Assembly (NCBI RefSeq): GCF_019977395.1
Contig: NZ_AP024660.1
Coordinates: 4,216,001 to 4,280,000 of the forward strand
Source: Arthrobacter sp. NicSoilC5
Lineage (GTDB): Bacteria > Actinomycetota > Actinomycetes > Actinomycetales > Micrococcaceae
Direction: 5' to 3'
DNA: 64,000 nt
This document shows, piece after piece, positions 16,051 to 27,465 of the stretch. The position numbers and the translations under genes were made by a program. Below the pieces are notes generated by a model. That model made no database searches. It saw only the letters and a program-made list of their open reading frames with translations, and had not been told where the DNA came from. The number at the start of each line of letters is the position of its first letter. The stretch's first letter is position 1.

Positions 16051-17736
16051 GTGAGCTTCACGCAGCATGAGCGCGTATCCATTGACCGTGTACCCATCCG
16101 CCGGGCCCTGATCTCGGTTTACGACAAAACCGGTCTGGAGGAGCTCGCAACGGGCCTGCACGCCGCGGGCGTAAAGCTCGTCTCCACCGGTTCCACGGCC
16201 AAGAAGATCGCCGCCGCGGGCATTCCCGTGCAGGAGGTTGAGGAAGTCACCGGTTCGCCCGAGATGCTGGACGGCCGCGTCAAGACGCTGCACCCGCGCG
16301 TCCACGGCGGAATCCTGGCGGACCGCCGCGTCCCCGCCCACATGGAAACCCTCGCCAGCATGGACATCGAAGCCTTCGACCTGGTGGTGGTGAATCTCTA
16401 CCCGTTCGTGGAAACCGTCAAGTCCGGTGCCGCGCAGGATGACGTCGTGGAGCAGATCGACATCGGCGGCCCCGCCATGGTGCGGTCGGCCGCGAAGAAC
16501 CACGCCGCCGTCGCCATCGTGGTGGATCCGTCCTTCTACGGCCAGGTGGTGGAGGCTGCCGCCGCCGGTGGCTTCGACCTGAAGACGCGCCGCCGCCTCG
16601 CTGCCAAGGCATTCGCCCACACCGCTGCCTACGACAACGCGGTGGCCACCTGGACCGCCAGCCAGTTCCTGGACGAGGACGGCGACGGCGTCATCGACTG
16701 GCCCGCCTACGCCGGCCTGTCCCTGGAGCGTTCCGAGGTCCTGCGCTACGGCGAGAACCCGCACCAGCAGGCTGCCCTGTACGTGGACAAGGCTGCGCCG
16801 ATGGGCATCGCCCAGGCGGACCAGCTGCACGGCAAGGCCATGAGCTACAACAACTTCGTTGACGCCGACGCCGCCCTGCGTGCCGCCTACGACTTCGCTG
16901 AGCCCGCCGTCGCCATCATCAAGCACGCCAACCCGTGCGGTGTGGCCGTCGGCTCCGCCGATGCCGCGGACCCCATCGCCGATGCCCACGCCAAGGCGCA
17001 CGCCTGCGATCCGGTCTCGGCGTTCGGTGGCGTCATCGCCGCGAACCGCACCGTGACTGCCGGGATGGCCAACACCGTCAAGGACATCTTCACCGAGGTG
17101 GTCATCGCTCACGGCTTCGAGCCCGAGGCAGTGGAGATCCTCTCCAAGAAGAAGAACATCCGCCTGCTCGCCCTGCCCGAGGGCTACGGCCGCTACCCCA
17201 CGGAGTTCCGCCAGGTTTCCGGCGGCATGCTGGTCCAGGTCACGGACAAGGTGGACGCTGAAGGCGACAACCCCGCCAACTGGACCCTCGCCGCCGGTGA
17301 AGCCGCGGACGACAAAACCCTCGCGGACCTCGCCTTCGCCTGGACCGCCTGCCGGGCCGCGAAGTCCAACGCCATCCTCCTGGCAGAGAACGGCGCCGCA
17401 GTGGGCATCGGCATGGGCCAGGTCAACCGCCTGGATTCCTGCCGCCTGGCCGTGGAGCGGGCCAACACCCTGGGCGTCACGGTGGAGTCCGACGTCGAGG
17501 GTGCCGGCGGCGCTTCCAACGCGAGCGGTTCAGGCGCACCTGAGCGGGCCCGCGGTGCCGTGGCCGCCTCCGACGCGTTCTTCCCGTTCGCCGACGGACT
17601 GCAGATCCTGATCGACGCCGGCGTCCGCGCCGTGGTGCAGCCGGGCGGTTCCGTCCGGGATGAGGAAGTGATTGCGGCAGCGAACGCCGCCGGCATCACG
17701 ATGTACTTCACCGGAGCCCGCCACTTCTTCCACTGA
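16051..17736 (+). CDS. purH: Bifunctional AICAR transformylase / IMP cyclohydrolase
   Basis: Catalyses the last two steps of IMP synthesis. 561 residues. The N-terminal MGS-like IMP cyclohydrolase domain (about 12-160; [36 protein letters not shown]) is followed by the AICAR transformylase domain with the catalytic KHANPCGVA motif (about 291-299) and the PGGSVRDEE end. A Gly/Ser/Ala-rich stretch at about 485-510 is a typical actinobacterial loop. The GTG start has a GGAGA site 7 bases upstream. It ends before a perfect 50-bp palindromic terminator. Confidence 0.96.
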   Translation: MSFTQHERVSIDRVPIRRALISVYDKTGLEELATGLHAAGVKLVSTGSTAKKIAAAGIPVQEVEEVTGSPEMLDGRVKTLHPRVHGGILADRRVPAHMETLASMDIEAFDLVVVNLYPFVETVKSGAAQDDVVEQIDIGGPAMVRSAAKNHAAVAIVVDPSFYGQVVEAAAAGGFDLKTRRRLAAKAFAHTAAYDNAVATWTASQFLDEDGDGVIDWPAYAGLSLERSEVLRYGENPHQQAALYVDKAAPMGIAQADQLHGKAMSYNNFVDADAALRAAYDFAEPAVAIIKHANPCGVAVGSADAADPIADAHAKAHACDPVSAFGGVIAANRTVTAGMANTVKDIFTEVVIAHGFEPEAVEILSKKKNIRLLALPEGYGRYPTEFRQVSGGMLVQVTDKVDAEGDNPANWTLAAGEAADDKTLADLAFAWTACRAAKSNAILLAENGAAVGIGMGQVNRLDSCRLAVERANTLGVTVESDVEGAGGASNASGSGAPERARGAVAASDAFFPFADGLQILIDAGVRAVVQPGGSVRDEEVIAAANAAGITMYFTGARHFFH

Positions 17737-17765
17737 TCCCCACCGCTTCATCGCGGGCCCGGATT

Positions 17766-17815
17766 AACGACGACGGCGCCCGTCCCCTGCGCAGGGGACG
17801 GGCGCCGTCGTCGTT
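17766..17815. terminator. Perfect 50-bp palindrome, bidirectional terminator after purH
   Basis: The 25 bases at 17766-17790 are the exact reverse complement of 17791-17815, with no spacer. It lies 29 bases after purH and 8 bases past the end of the convergent small ORF, so it can stop transcription from both sides. Confidence 0.85.
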
Positions 17816-17822
17816 GTGCTGG

Positions 17823-17996
17823 TTAGTCCTGGTCGTCTTGGCCGGGGCCGGGCTCCGGGAGTTGAATCTCCCGGGCCTTTGCCGCCGCCATCCGCTCCTC
17901 TGTCCAGTACTCGAGGACTTCCTCGGGGGACTGGGTCAGGTCCACGTGGCTGACGGGATCCTCCTTCGGATCAGGTGCCTTAGGACTTTGCTGCAC
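17823..17996 (-). CDS. Small ORF with a protease pro-region-like YWTxERM motif
   Basis: A 57-codon reading frame begins at a GTG (17996) inside the end of the protease gene and is offset from it by one frame. Its middle reads SPEEVLEYWTEERMAAAKA, which resembles ADYWTPERMQSA in the propeptide of the protease encoded just upstream. It has no signal peptide, is acidic (ending GPGQDDQD), and stops 8 bases before the purH terminator. A second possible GTG start at 17945 lies 14 bases after AAGGAGG and would give 40 residues. Its coupling to the protease gene suggests a linked role. The function is unknown and its expression is unproven. Confidence 0.6.
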   Translation of the reverse strand: MQQSPKAPDPKEDPVSHVDLTQSPEEVLEYWTEERMAAAKAREIQLPEPGPGQDDQD

Positions 17997-18948
17997 TGTT
18001 GAAGGTTGCCTGGATGACTTTTCCCCAGTACGGGCCGTACATCACAGCTGAGCCGTTGTAGCCATAGCTGTTGATGGAGTTCTGTACGCCGTCTGAGCCG
18101 ATGCCGATGAACCACGGGCCACCCGAGGAGCCGCCCGTCATGTCGCACGGGATGCCCTGGGTACCGAACTGGGGGTTGTTGGGGTCATCCGTGGCCGTAC
18201 CGGTGCAGCTGAACAGGGACGTGCCGTTGAACGGCGAGGCCTGCGGGTAGCCGTACGACGTGTAGGTCAGGCCCCGTGCCTGGTTGAAGGCAGTGCCAGA
18301 GCCGCCGACAACGTCGGTGAGCCGGTCTCCGTTGCTGTCCGTATTCACGACGGCGAAGCCGGTGTCGTAGGTCATGTCGCCGTTGGAGGCCCACTGGGTG
18401 GGGGCGTACAGGGCCCTGGCGGTCCACTTGCCGTAGGGTGCCGCGCCGTTGTCGTAGGCGGGCACGAAGACGAAGTTGGTGGCGTACGCGCCTGGGCCCT
18501 CGTTTACGCAGTGACCGGCGGTAGCCACGGTGCTGCCGTTGGTCGAGGCCACGGCGTTGCCCGAGCACACATAGTTGGTGCCGCCCATGGTGAAGAAGAC
18601 TTTGCCGATGTGGGAGACGGGATTCTCGCTCTGGGCAATGGTGGGCTTGCCCTTGGTCCCCTTGGTGGAGGAAGGCTTGCCCTTCTCGACCAGGGCGGCG
18701 CTGGAGCGGTTGCCGCGGCCCAGCGCCTTGCCGGCCAGGGTGTCACCTGAAACGGCGCTCTGCATGCGCTCCGGAGTCCAGTAATCCGCTGCGCCGGCGG
18801 CATTGAGGGTGACGCCGGCCACGGACGGGGCTTCATGCCCATCCGACGGTGCGGGCGCGGCTGAGGCCCCGCCGGCCGAGGTGAGTGCCAGCACGGCGGC
18901 AGCCGAGAAAGTCAGGAGGCCGGAAGCCAGAGACCTGGTGCGAGTCAT
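17980..18948 (-). CDS. Secreted trypsin-like serine endopeptidase
   Basis: A 322-residue exported protease. A signal peptide (1-30, cleavage after ASA) precedes a pro-region containing YWTPERMQSA (56-65). The catalytic domain starts near residue 110, with the triad His146 (TAGHC), Asp195 (DMTYDTG) and Ser275 (GGSSGGPW). Cys128/Cys147 and Cys248/Cys268 probably form disulfides. The family includes glutamyl endopeptidase-like proteins of soil actinobacteria; the true cleavage preference is not visible. A TTGTCC/TAAGTC promoter-like pair lies upstream on this strand. The small ORF downstream overlaps its last codons. Confidence 0.92.
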   Translation of the reverse strand: MTRTRSLASGLLTFSAAAVLALTSAGGASAAPAPSDGHEAPSVAGVTLNAAGAADYWTPERMQSAVSGDTLAGKALGRGNRSSAALVEKGKPSSTKGTKGKPTIAQSENPVSHIGKVFFTMGGTNYVCSGNAVASTNGSTVATAGHCVNEGPGAYATNFVFVPAYDNGAAPYGKWTARALYAPTQWASNGDMTYDTGFAVVNTDSNGDRLTDVVGGSGTAFNQARGLTYTSYGYPQASPFNGTSLFSCTGTATDDPNNPQFGTQGIPCDMTGGSSGGPWFIGIGSDGVQNSINSYGYNGSAVMYGPYWGKVIQATFNSAAKS

Positions 18949-21496
<2,548 letters not shown>

Positions 21497-21517
21497 TACC
21501 GGCTGGTAAGGCAGAGA

Positions 21518-21557
21518 GAAGCGGTGCCCCGGTTTCCACCGGAGCACCGCTTCTTTT
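21518..21557 (+). terminator. Rho-independent terminator of icd
   Basis: A 10-bp stem (21518-21527 with 21544-21553), extended inside by CCGG/CCGG pairing and followed by TTTTGCTTTG, 21 bases after the icd stop codon. Confidence 0.88.
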
Positions 21558-21583
21558 GCTTTGTCACCTAGCCTGGGCGCGGT

Positions 21584-22087
21584 TCAGTTCTTGCCTTTGC
21601 CCTTGTCGCCGTTGTTCTTGCCGCCGTCCGCTCCGTTGCCGGCGGCACTGCCCTGTGCCGGGGCCGGTGCGGGAGCTGCCTGCGACGCAGGTGCGGGGGA
21701 GGGATCCTGGGCTGCCTGGGCGGCGGCAACGCGGGCGTCTTCGGCAGCCTTCGCGGCCGCCGCCTGAGCGGCAACTGCTTCAGTGAGGTCTGCCCGGACG
21801 GCGGTGGCCACGGTGGTGATGCTGCGGCGCCGCTCTTCGGAGACCTGGCCCTTCGCCTGGGCAGCCGAAAGGTCCGCTTCGAGGCCCTCCAGTGCCTTGA
21901 GCGCGGCTGCGGGATCGTTTTGGGAGGAAGCCTGGGTCACCTCAAGGACCCGCGCCTGGAGCTGTGTTGCCGCTTCGCGCTGCAGCCCGCTCCCGGGGGC
22001 GGCACAGGCGTTGAGGAAGGTGGCCGCCAGCAGGGCCGCCGCGCAGGCCAGCAGCAGCCGGCCCGGCACGGCCTGCCGAAGGGTCAC
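21584..22087 (-). CDS. Putative lipoprotein coupled to the Ser/Thr kinase
   Basis: A 167-residue exported protein with a type II signal peptide. The lipobox is LNAC, with the lipidated Cys at residue 28. It is followed by a helical, Ala/Gln-rich central part (about 35-120, likely coiled coil) and a low-complexity C-terminus rich in Ala, Pro, Gly, Asn and Lys. Its GTG start overlaps the kinase stop by 4 bases, so translation is probably coupled. I do not know a family; similar small lipoproteins lie next to PknB-like kinases in related genomes. It could be an extracellular partner or substrate of that kinase's system. Confidence 0.78.
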   Translation of the reverse strand: MTLRQAVPGRLLLACAAALLAATFLNACAAPGSGLQREAATQLQARVLEVTQASSQNDPAAALKALEGLEADLSAAQAKGQVSEERRRSITTVATAVRADLTEAVAAQAAAAKAAEDARVAAAQAAQDPSPAPASQAAPAPAPAQGSAAGNGADGGKNNGDKGKGKN

Positions 22088-23379
22088 GGCGCCACGCTCT
22101 TTTGAAGTTCCTGCAGGTGGTCGCCCAGGACACCGGTTACCGTGGGGTAGGGGACGACGTCGGCGGGCCGGGCGGAGATGCTCATCATCACCGCGGCAGC
22201 GGCTGCGGCAATCACCAGGGCAGCGAGCACCACGGCAAGCCAGATCCGCTGGTTCCGTGAGAGGCGGGGCTTGCCGGAAGCCTTGGCAGGGGAGGGGGTG
22301 GCCGCCGTCCCGGAACCGGATTGCCGGACAGAATCAGATGCGGGCGCAGGATCAGATGCGGTCGCAGGAGCCTGGGCCGACGGATCGTCAGAGGACCCCG
22401 TCGCTCCGGTGGCCCCGGCTGCCTCCCGGACGTCATCCACCGACTCTTCGGCAGTGATGGTCGGAGGGTGGAAGGGCATGGCCGGCAGTACCCGCGTGGT
22501 CTCCGGCGCCAGTTCTCCGGGCGTTGAGGCCGGGGAAACCAACGCCTGGCGGAGGGCGGTCTCTATGTCGGCGGCCGATGGCCGCTCCAGCGGCTCGATG
22601 GTGGTCATGGACCGGATGAGGTCGGCCCACTCGGCGGGGACGTCGTCGGGAATTTCCGGGGCGCGGTGAAGCCGGGCAACCGCGGATTCCACCGCGCTGC
22701 CGGGGTATTCCACGGTGCCCTTGATGCATTCCAGCAGAACCAGCCCGAAGGAGTAGATGTCCGTGGCTGACGACAGCGGCTTGCCCAGGGCCTGTTCCGG
22801 GCTGAGGTAGGCGGCGGTGCCCACCATGGTGCCCGTGGCAGTGAGCCGGGTGGAATCCACGATCCTGGCGATGCCAAAGTCCGTGAGCTTGGGCCGCAGC
22901 GGCTCGCCGGGACGGATCTGGACCAGGAGGATGTTGCCCGGTTTGATGTCGCGGTGGATGATGCCCAGGCCGTGCACATAGGCCAGCGCGTCCGCGATGC
23001 CTGCGCCGATGACGCTCAGCTCTTCAAGGGGTACCCTGCTGTGCCGGATACGGGCGCGCAGGTCCTGGCCCTCCACGAGCTCCATGGTCAGGAACGGCCG
23101 GGGCTCATCCGGAATGCGGTCATCGATACCGGCGTCGAAGAGGGTCACCAGGCCGGGGTGGTTGAGTGTGGCGAGGAGCTGGATCTCCGCTTCCTGGCGT
23201 TTGAGTTCATCCGCGTCCGGGGCCTGCGGGGCGAAGAGCTTCAACGCCACATCGCGGCCCAGGTTTTCGTCCCGCGCACAGTACACCGATGACATTCCGC
23301 CGCGGCCGATGACATCACCCAACCGGTAGCGACCGCCGACAACTTCATTCTTGATGGAGCTAGGCGATTCCGCCACCAT
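22084..23379 (-). CDS. Membrane-anchored serine/threonine protein kinase (PknA/PknB-like)
   Basis: A 431-residue Hanks-type kinase. The catalytic domain (about 17-280) has IGRGGMSSVY (glycine loop), ALKLF (ATP lysine), HRDIKPGNILL (catalytic loop), DFGIAR (metal site) and a short activation segment with TGTMVGTAAYLSPEQ. A long Ala/Pro/Ser/Thr juxtamembrane linker (about 285-375) leads to one membrane helix (about 384-406). A very short outside tail of some 25 residues carries YPTVTGVLGDHLQELQ. There are no PASTA repeats, unlike PknB. It heads an operon with the lipoprotein gene. Confidence 0.93.
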   Translation of the reverse strand: MVAESPSSIKNEVVGGRYRLGDVIGRGGMSSVYCARDENLGRDVALKLFAPQAPDADELKRQEAEIQLLATLNHPGLVTLFDAGIDDRIPDEPRPFLTMELVEGQDLRARIRHSRVPLEELSVIGAGIADALAYVHGLGIIHRDIKPGNILLVQIRPGEPLRPKLTDFGIARIVDSTRLTATGTMVGTAAYLSPEQALGKPLSSATDIYSFGLVLLECIKGTVEYPGSAVESAVARLHRAPEIPDDVPAEWADLIRSMTTIEPLERPSAADIETALRQALVSPASTPGELAPETTRVLPAMPFHPPTITAEESVDDVREAAGATGATGSSDDPSAQAPATASDPAPASDSVRQSGSGTAATPSPAKASGKPRLSRNQRIWLAVVLAALVIAAAAAAVMMSISARPADVVPYPTVTGVLGDHLQELQKSVAP

Positions 23380-23665
23380 GACCGTTCCTCCCGGTGCGCT
23401 GCGGCACTGTCGTACCTCAAATTATACGGGCGGTGAGGTGGAAGCAGCGATTGACCAGGGCTTCCCGTTCCGGCACGCCGACGGCCCGGCGGCGATTTTA
23501 CGAACCTTCGCCGCCGGACCACCGGCTTCAAGGACATGTGTGCTGACGACATGTTTCTTGTGCTGTTGTTGTGTTTCGGGGCTGCTGTCCTCCTTCCGTC
23601 AGCCCGCCGGGTGCTGCCGCTTCAGGCGCACAGGCGCGGGCGGTTACTGTTCTGCCGTGGGGCCG

Positions 23666-24979
23666 CTAGGACACCTTGCGCTTGCGGAGCGCCAGGAGTC
23701 CGGCGGCCAGGAGCAGCAGGGCCAGGGGGACCAGCGATCCGTCCCAGCCGGTCTTGGCGAGGCCGGTGTGGGCAGCGCCTCCGTTGGCAAGGGCAGCATT
23801 ACCGGCGGCCGTGTTGCCGCGGGGGACCGTTACGGTGCCGATTGCCCCGCCCACCGCGGTTGAGCCGGCCGGTGCTGCCGTGAAGCCCTCTGTTCCTGTA
23901 TCACCGGCGCCACCGCTGGAGTCGCCGCCCGGGGTGTCCGAGCCCGGGGTGCTGGTGCCGGGATCCATCGTTCCGGGATCAGCTGTTCCCGGGTCAAGGG
24001 TTCCGGTGTCGCCCGTGGTTCCGTCACCCGGGGTGGTGCCGGGATCGGAAGTTCCCGGCGTGCCTGTGGTGTTGTCGCCGCCGAGCCCGAGGTCAATGCC
24101 AAGATCGACCACAGCATCCAGGCCGCTGCCGCCTGCTGTCCCGGAGCCCACAGCAGCACCAAGGTCCGCGGCTGCATCGATGACACCTGCCGTGTCACCG
24201 TCCGTGACAGACCCTAGGGTGATGCCGAGGGCTGCGTCCACCGTGCTGCCAGCCCCGGTGGCGTCACCATCGGTGAGGCCGCCCAGGCCCAGGCCTGCGG
24301 CTGCATCGACCGCGAGGTCTGCCACGGTGCCGTCCGTAGTCCCGGTGCCGGTGGTGCCGAGGCCGAGGTTGACGTCTGCCGCGGCTGCCGTGCCGGTGGT
24401 GCCGGTGGTGCCGAGGCCGAGGTTGACGTCTGCCGCGGCTGCCAGGTCGGTGGTGCCGGTGGTGGCGGGGTCGGTGGTGGTCACCGTGCCGAGGCCGAGG
24501 TTGACGTCTGCCGCGGCTGCCAGGTCGGTGGTGCCGGTGGTTGCGGGGTCGGTGGTGGTCACTGTGCCGAGGCCGAGGTTGACGTCTGCTGCCGCTGCCA
24601 GGTCGGTGGTGCCGGTGGTTGCGGGGTCGGTGGTGGCCACAGTCCCGAGTCCGAGGTCCACGGCGGCACCGACGGCGAGGTTCGTCGTGGTGCTGTCCGT
24701 CGTTCCGGTGCCGATGGCGGCGGGATCAGTGGTCGCCACAGTCCCCAGTCCGAGGTTGACGTCCACTGCGGCGGCGACACCTGTTGATCCGGCCGGCGTT
24801 GGGTCACCCAGCAGGCCCAACGACGTCGAGTCAGCGGGTGCCGCCGCCGAGATGAGGGCGGAGGCGGAAAGGTCCGTCCCGCTGGTGGTGTCCGCCGCGT
24901 TGGCGGTGGCGCAGCCGAAGGCCAGGAGGCCGCCGGCAAAGAGGGTGCTCAGCAACCCCCTGCGAAGGGTGCAGTTCAT
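23666..24979 (-). CDS. Repeat-rich surface protein with LAxTG sortase signal
   Basis: A 437-residue protein with a signal peptide (about 1-33, ending ANA-AD) and a long Gly/Thr/Asp/Ala repeat region. Three copies of a 26-residue unit (core ADVNLGLGTV-TTDPATTG) sit amid shorter variants. A Gly/Thr/Pro/Ser-rich spacer and the cell-wall signal follow: LAKTG (about residue 407), a hydrophobic helix and the RKRK tail. LAxTG is the signal recognised by class E sortases in high-GC Gram-positives. I chose ATG 24979 because AGGAG lies upstream. The aspartate-rich repeats might bind calcium or act as a stalk; no adhesion domain is recognisable. Confidence 0.82.
   Translation of the reverse strand: MNCTLRRGLLSTLFAGGLLAFGCATANAADTTSGTDLSASALISAAAPADSTSLGLLGDPTPAGSTGVAAAVDVNLGLGTVATTDPAAIGTGTTDSTTTNLAVGAAVDLGLGTVATTDPATTGTTDLAAAADVNLGLGTVTTTDPATTGTTDLAAAADVNLGLGTVTTTDPATTGTTDLAAAADVNLGLGTTGTTGTAAAADVNLGLGTTGTGTTDGTVADLAVDAAAGLGLGGLTDGDATGAGSTVDAALGITLGSVTDGDTAGVIDAAADLGAAVGSGTAGGSGLDAVVDLGIDLGLGGDNTTGTPGTSDPGTTPGDGTTGDTGTLDPGTADPGTMDPGTSTPGSDTPGGDSSGGAGDTGTEGFTAAPAGSTAVGGAIGTVTVPRGNTAAGNAALANGGAAHTGLAKTGWDGSLVPLALLLLAAGLLALRKRKVS
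24423..24656. repeat. Three tandem 78-bp repeats inside the LAxTG protein gene
   Basis: Successive copies start at 24423, 24501 and 24579, each beginning TTGACGTCTG on the + strand and differing at a few bases. A related shorter unit of 54 bases starts at 24369. The near identity indicates recent duplication or gene conversion, so copy number may vary between strains and between assemblies. Confidence 0.88.
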
Positions 24980-25069
24980 GGTGTTTACTCCTGAAATAGT
25001 TGAGTGTCCGGGCGCTGGACAGCTGCCCGTAAAGCCGCGTGCTGCCCTCGGGAGGGCAGAGGGCCTCAA

Positions 25070-26029
25070 CTAGTCAGGGGAAGAGCCGGGGTCGAACGAC
25101 ACCGGCGCAGGGGCATGCTCGGAGGACCGGTCGGCGCGAACACTTCCGGCCCGGTCAAAATCAAAGTCGAAAGGGTCGAGCCACGCAGCGGCAGGGGACG
25201 CTCCGCCCGCTGATCCTCCGCTGCCCGTGCCGGACGCCGGGGCTGCCGGAGCCTGGGCAGGCAGGGGCAACGGGTCCGGCAGGGGCTGCTCCTGGACGGC
25301 GCCAGCCATCACGGATTCCCCGGACTGCGGCGCCGCCGTATGGGCCAGGATGCCCGCGCCCGCGGCTTCCATGCCCGCGCCGGGGTGGGCTGCTGGTTCC
25401 GTGGATGAGACTTCAACAGCCTGGTCAGATTCCGGGGCCGTGTTCATGGCACCCGGCGCATCGTCCACGGCTGCCGGTTGATCCTGCGCGGGAGCAGGGA
25501 CCACCTCGGCGGGAACGTCCACTTGCACGGCATCCAAGGGCGGGACGGGCAACGGAACAGTTCCGGTCAAAAGATCTGAAACCGGTTGGAGCACAGGCTC
25601 CAGGACCGGAACCGCCTCGGCTGCAGGGGCTGCGACTTCCTGGGCTACACCGGCAGCCACAGTATCGGCCAGCTCAGCAAGGGGAGCCGAGACCTCTGAA
25701 ACCGTTCCGGCCGGAACCACCTGGTCCACCACGGGAACGGCGGCAATAAGGTTGTCCGCGAGGCCGGCAACCGGCGTTACGACAGGCTGCAGCAGCCCGG
25801 GGGACGCGGCTGGTCCAGCCGCGGACCCCGCAGGGACCGGTGAAACCGCAGCTGCAAGATCCTGGCTCAGGGAAGACACCGAACTGGTGGCGCCGCCGAG
25901 CAGTGAAGTGGAATCGGTCCCGGCATCGGCAGTTGCAGCCGTTGATGAAAGAGTCAACCAGGTGGCCGCGGCTGCTCCTGCCAGGAGCAGTGGGCGCAGG
26001 GCATGCCATGGCGAACTACTACGAGCCAT
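25070..26029 (-). CDS. Secreted Ala/Pro/Val-rich protein of unknown function
   Basis: A 319-residue protein with a signal peptide (about 1-35, WHALRPLLLAGAAAATWLTLSSTAATADA). The rest is low-complexity and rich in Ala, Val, Pro and Asp (for example VLEPVLQPVSDLLTGTVPLPVPPL), with no cysteines in the mature part. It has no LPxTG-type motif and no C-terminal helix, so it is probably released or loosely wall-bound. The start is ATG 26029; a GTG at 26038 is possible. It is upstream of, and co-directional with, the LAxTG protein gene (90-base gap), so both may form one surface-protein unit. Its upstream region carries the same 16-base palindromic site as the DUF2382 gene. Confidence 0.72.
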   Translation of the reverse strand: MARSSSPWHALRPLLLAGAAAATWLTLSSTAATADAGTDSTSLLGGATSSVSSLSQDLAAAVSPVPAGSAAGPAASPGLLQPVVTPVAGLADNLIAAVPVVDQVVPAGTVSEVSAPLAELADTVAAGVAQEVAAPAAEAVPVLEPVLQPVSDLLTGTVPLPVPPLDAVQVDVPAEVVPAPAQDQPAAVDDAPGAMNTAPESDQAVEVSSTEPAAHPGAGMEAAGAGILAHTAAPQSGESVMAGAVQEQPLPDPLPLPAQAPAAPASGTGSGGSAGGASPAAAWLDPFDFDFDRAGSVRADRSSEHAPAPVSFDPGSSPD

Positions 26030-26071
26030 GCGTACCACCCCCCAGTGACCGGCGCAATCGATGCTTTCTAA

Positions 26072-26087
26072 ATGCTAAGACTGCTTA
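26072..26087. promoter_or_regulatory. Palindromic site ATGCTAAG-AC-TGCTTA ahead of the secreted-protein gene
   Basis: Fourteen of 16 bases match the site at 9596-9611; only the two central bases differ. It lies 43 bases upstream of the ATG at 26029 (minus strand), a promoter-proximal position. Confidence 0.5.
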
Positions 26088-26235
26088 TCGCCTGAAGTCC
26101 AGCATTCACTAAAGGGAATTTACAAATGCCGGAAACGGGTGCAGAAACTGTCACGGCAGAATCGGGCAGTCACAGTGGCGTGACCAGCGGGCAAAAGCTG
26201 CCCGCCGCCGTCGAACGCAGCCTTTGATGATCCTG

Positions 26236-27306
26236 CTAGTGGCTGTCGTTGGGGTAGGTCACGCCGAGCTGTGCGCGCACACCGTCGAAGAGGCGCATGG
26301 TGTTCAGGGTGTCCTCAAGCGGCATGACCGGACTCTCGGTCAGCCCCTGCTGGACACACCTCATCACCTCGCGCAACTCGTAGGCGTAGCCCTTTCCCAC
26401 GACGTCGAAGGTCTCCGTCCGGCGGTCCTCCCACCCCTTCGCGATGACCAGTTCGCGGGGGTTGTTGATGGAACCCACGCTTTGCAGGAAGCCCAGGCTG
26501 CCGGCCACCGTGGCAGTGCGGGGTCCGTGGGCCAGCAGGGAGGAGGTGAGCTGGACCTGGGCGGCGTGGCCGTAGCCAAGGCTCAGGGCGTTCTGCGCAT
26601 CGACGCCGTCGTCGTTGACGAAGCCCGTGGCGCTGACGGTCTGCGGGAAGCCAAGCGTGCCGAGCGCCCACAGGAGCGGGTACACGGACAGATCCAGCAG
26701 TGCGCCCCCGCCGTCCTTCCGGGCCCACAGCCTGGCGTTGGGGGAGTACGGTGCCGGGAAGCCAAGGTCAGCGGTCACCCAATGGATGTCGCCCAGCTCT
26801 CCGGAAGCAGCGATGTCGAAGGCACGCTGCATCGAGGGCAGGAACCGGCTCCAGACCGCCTCCATGAGGAAGAGCTTGCGGCTGCGCGCCACCTCGATGA
26901 GTTCCGCCGCTTCCCGGGCGTTGATGGTGAAAGCCTTCTCGCACAGCACGTGCTTGCCGGCGTTGAGGGCGGCGAGAACCATCTCGTGGTGCTGCGCGTG
27001 CGGCGTCGCGACGTACACAACATCCACGGCGTCATCGGCCAGCAGCCGCTGGTAGCCGGGCACCCCGCCGTCGTCCCCGTACGCCTTGGAAAAGTCATAC
27101 GCCACGGCAAACGCGTCCGCGGTGTCCTGCGCCCTGGAACTGACCGCATACAGCTCGGCATCTTCAAGCAGCGCGAGATCCTGCGAGACGGCGCGGGCAA
27201 TGCTGCCCGTGGCGATGATTCCCCAGCGCAGGGGAGCCCCGGTGGCGGACCGGGGATCCTGGTTGGGCTGGCTGGAAAGCCACGGCTTTGCGATCGGAGC
27301 AGTCAT
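26236..27306 (-). CDS. Gfo/Idh/MocA family oxidoreductase
   Basis: A 356-residue NAD(P)-dependent dehydrogenase. The N-terminal Rossmann domain begins RWGIIATGSIARAVSQDL (about residues 27-44). The usual nucleotide and catalytic-lysine motif EKP reads EKAF here (in HVLCEKAFTIN), so the lysine is kept while the proline is replaced by alanine. The C-terminal domain contains the substrate-binding strand with HWVTADLGF. Typical substrates are sugars, inositols and related polyols; none can be named. It is monocistronic, located between the secreted-protein gene and an ABC exporter. Confidence 0.87.
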   Translation of the reverse strand: MTAPIAKPWLSSQPNQDPRSATGAPLRWGIIATGSIARAVSQDLALLEDAELYAVSSRAQDTADAFAVAYDFSKAYGDDGGVPGYQRLLADDAVDVVYVATPHAQHHEMVLAALNAGKHVLCEKAFTINAREAAELIEVARSRKLFLMEAVWSRFLPSMQRAFDIAASGELGDIHWVTADLGFPAPYSPNARLWARKDGGGALLDLSVYPLLWALGTLGFPQTVSATGFVNDDGVDAQNALSLGYGHAAQVQLTSSLLAHGPRTATVAGSLGFLQSVGSINNPRELVIAKGWEDRRTETFDVVGKGYAYELREVMRCVQQGLTESPVMPLEDTLNTMRLFDGVRAQLGVTYPNDSH

Positions 27307-27465
27307 AGCTGCAATCCTGTCACAGGGCCGCCGGACGGCCCCGGAATTCCGCGCCCCGTGCGGTGGCTGGCAGCGGAAAGAGGCCGACGGCGGGAGGACG
27401 CTTTGGGCGCTCCCCCCGCCGACGGCCCTGCCGGGCCCGGTTTCTCTGGGTCAGGTTTCTCCGGG

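Noticed and set aside
17520..17570. A Gly/Ser/Ala-rich insertion in purH as a possible foreign segment
   Set aside because: It is in frame and lies in a surface loop; as far as I recall, similar insertions are usual in actinobacterial PurH proteins.
23536..23883. A possible small membrane protein on the + strand with a hydrophobic start
   Set aside because: The frame runs into the complement of the LAxTG gene end, has no ribosome site and becomes Arg/Pro/Gly-rich noise after 40 residues.
24357..24740. The regular repeats as a possible CRISPR array
   Set aside because: Units are head-to-tail and coding, without unique spacers, and keep the protein frame.
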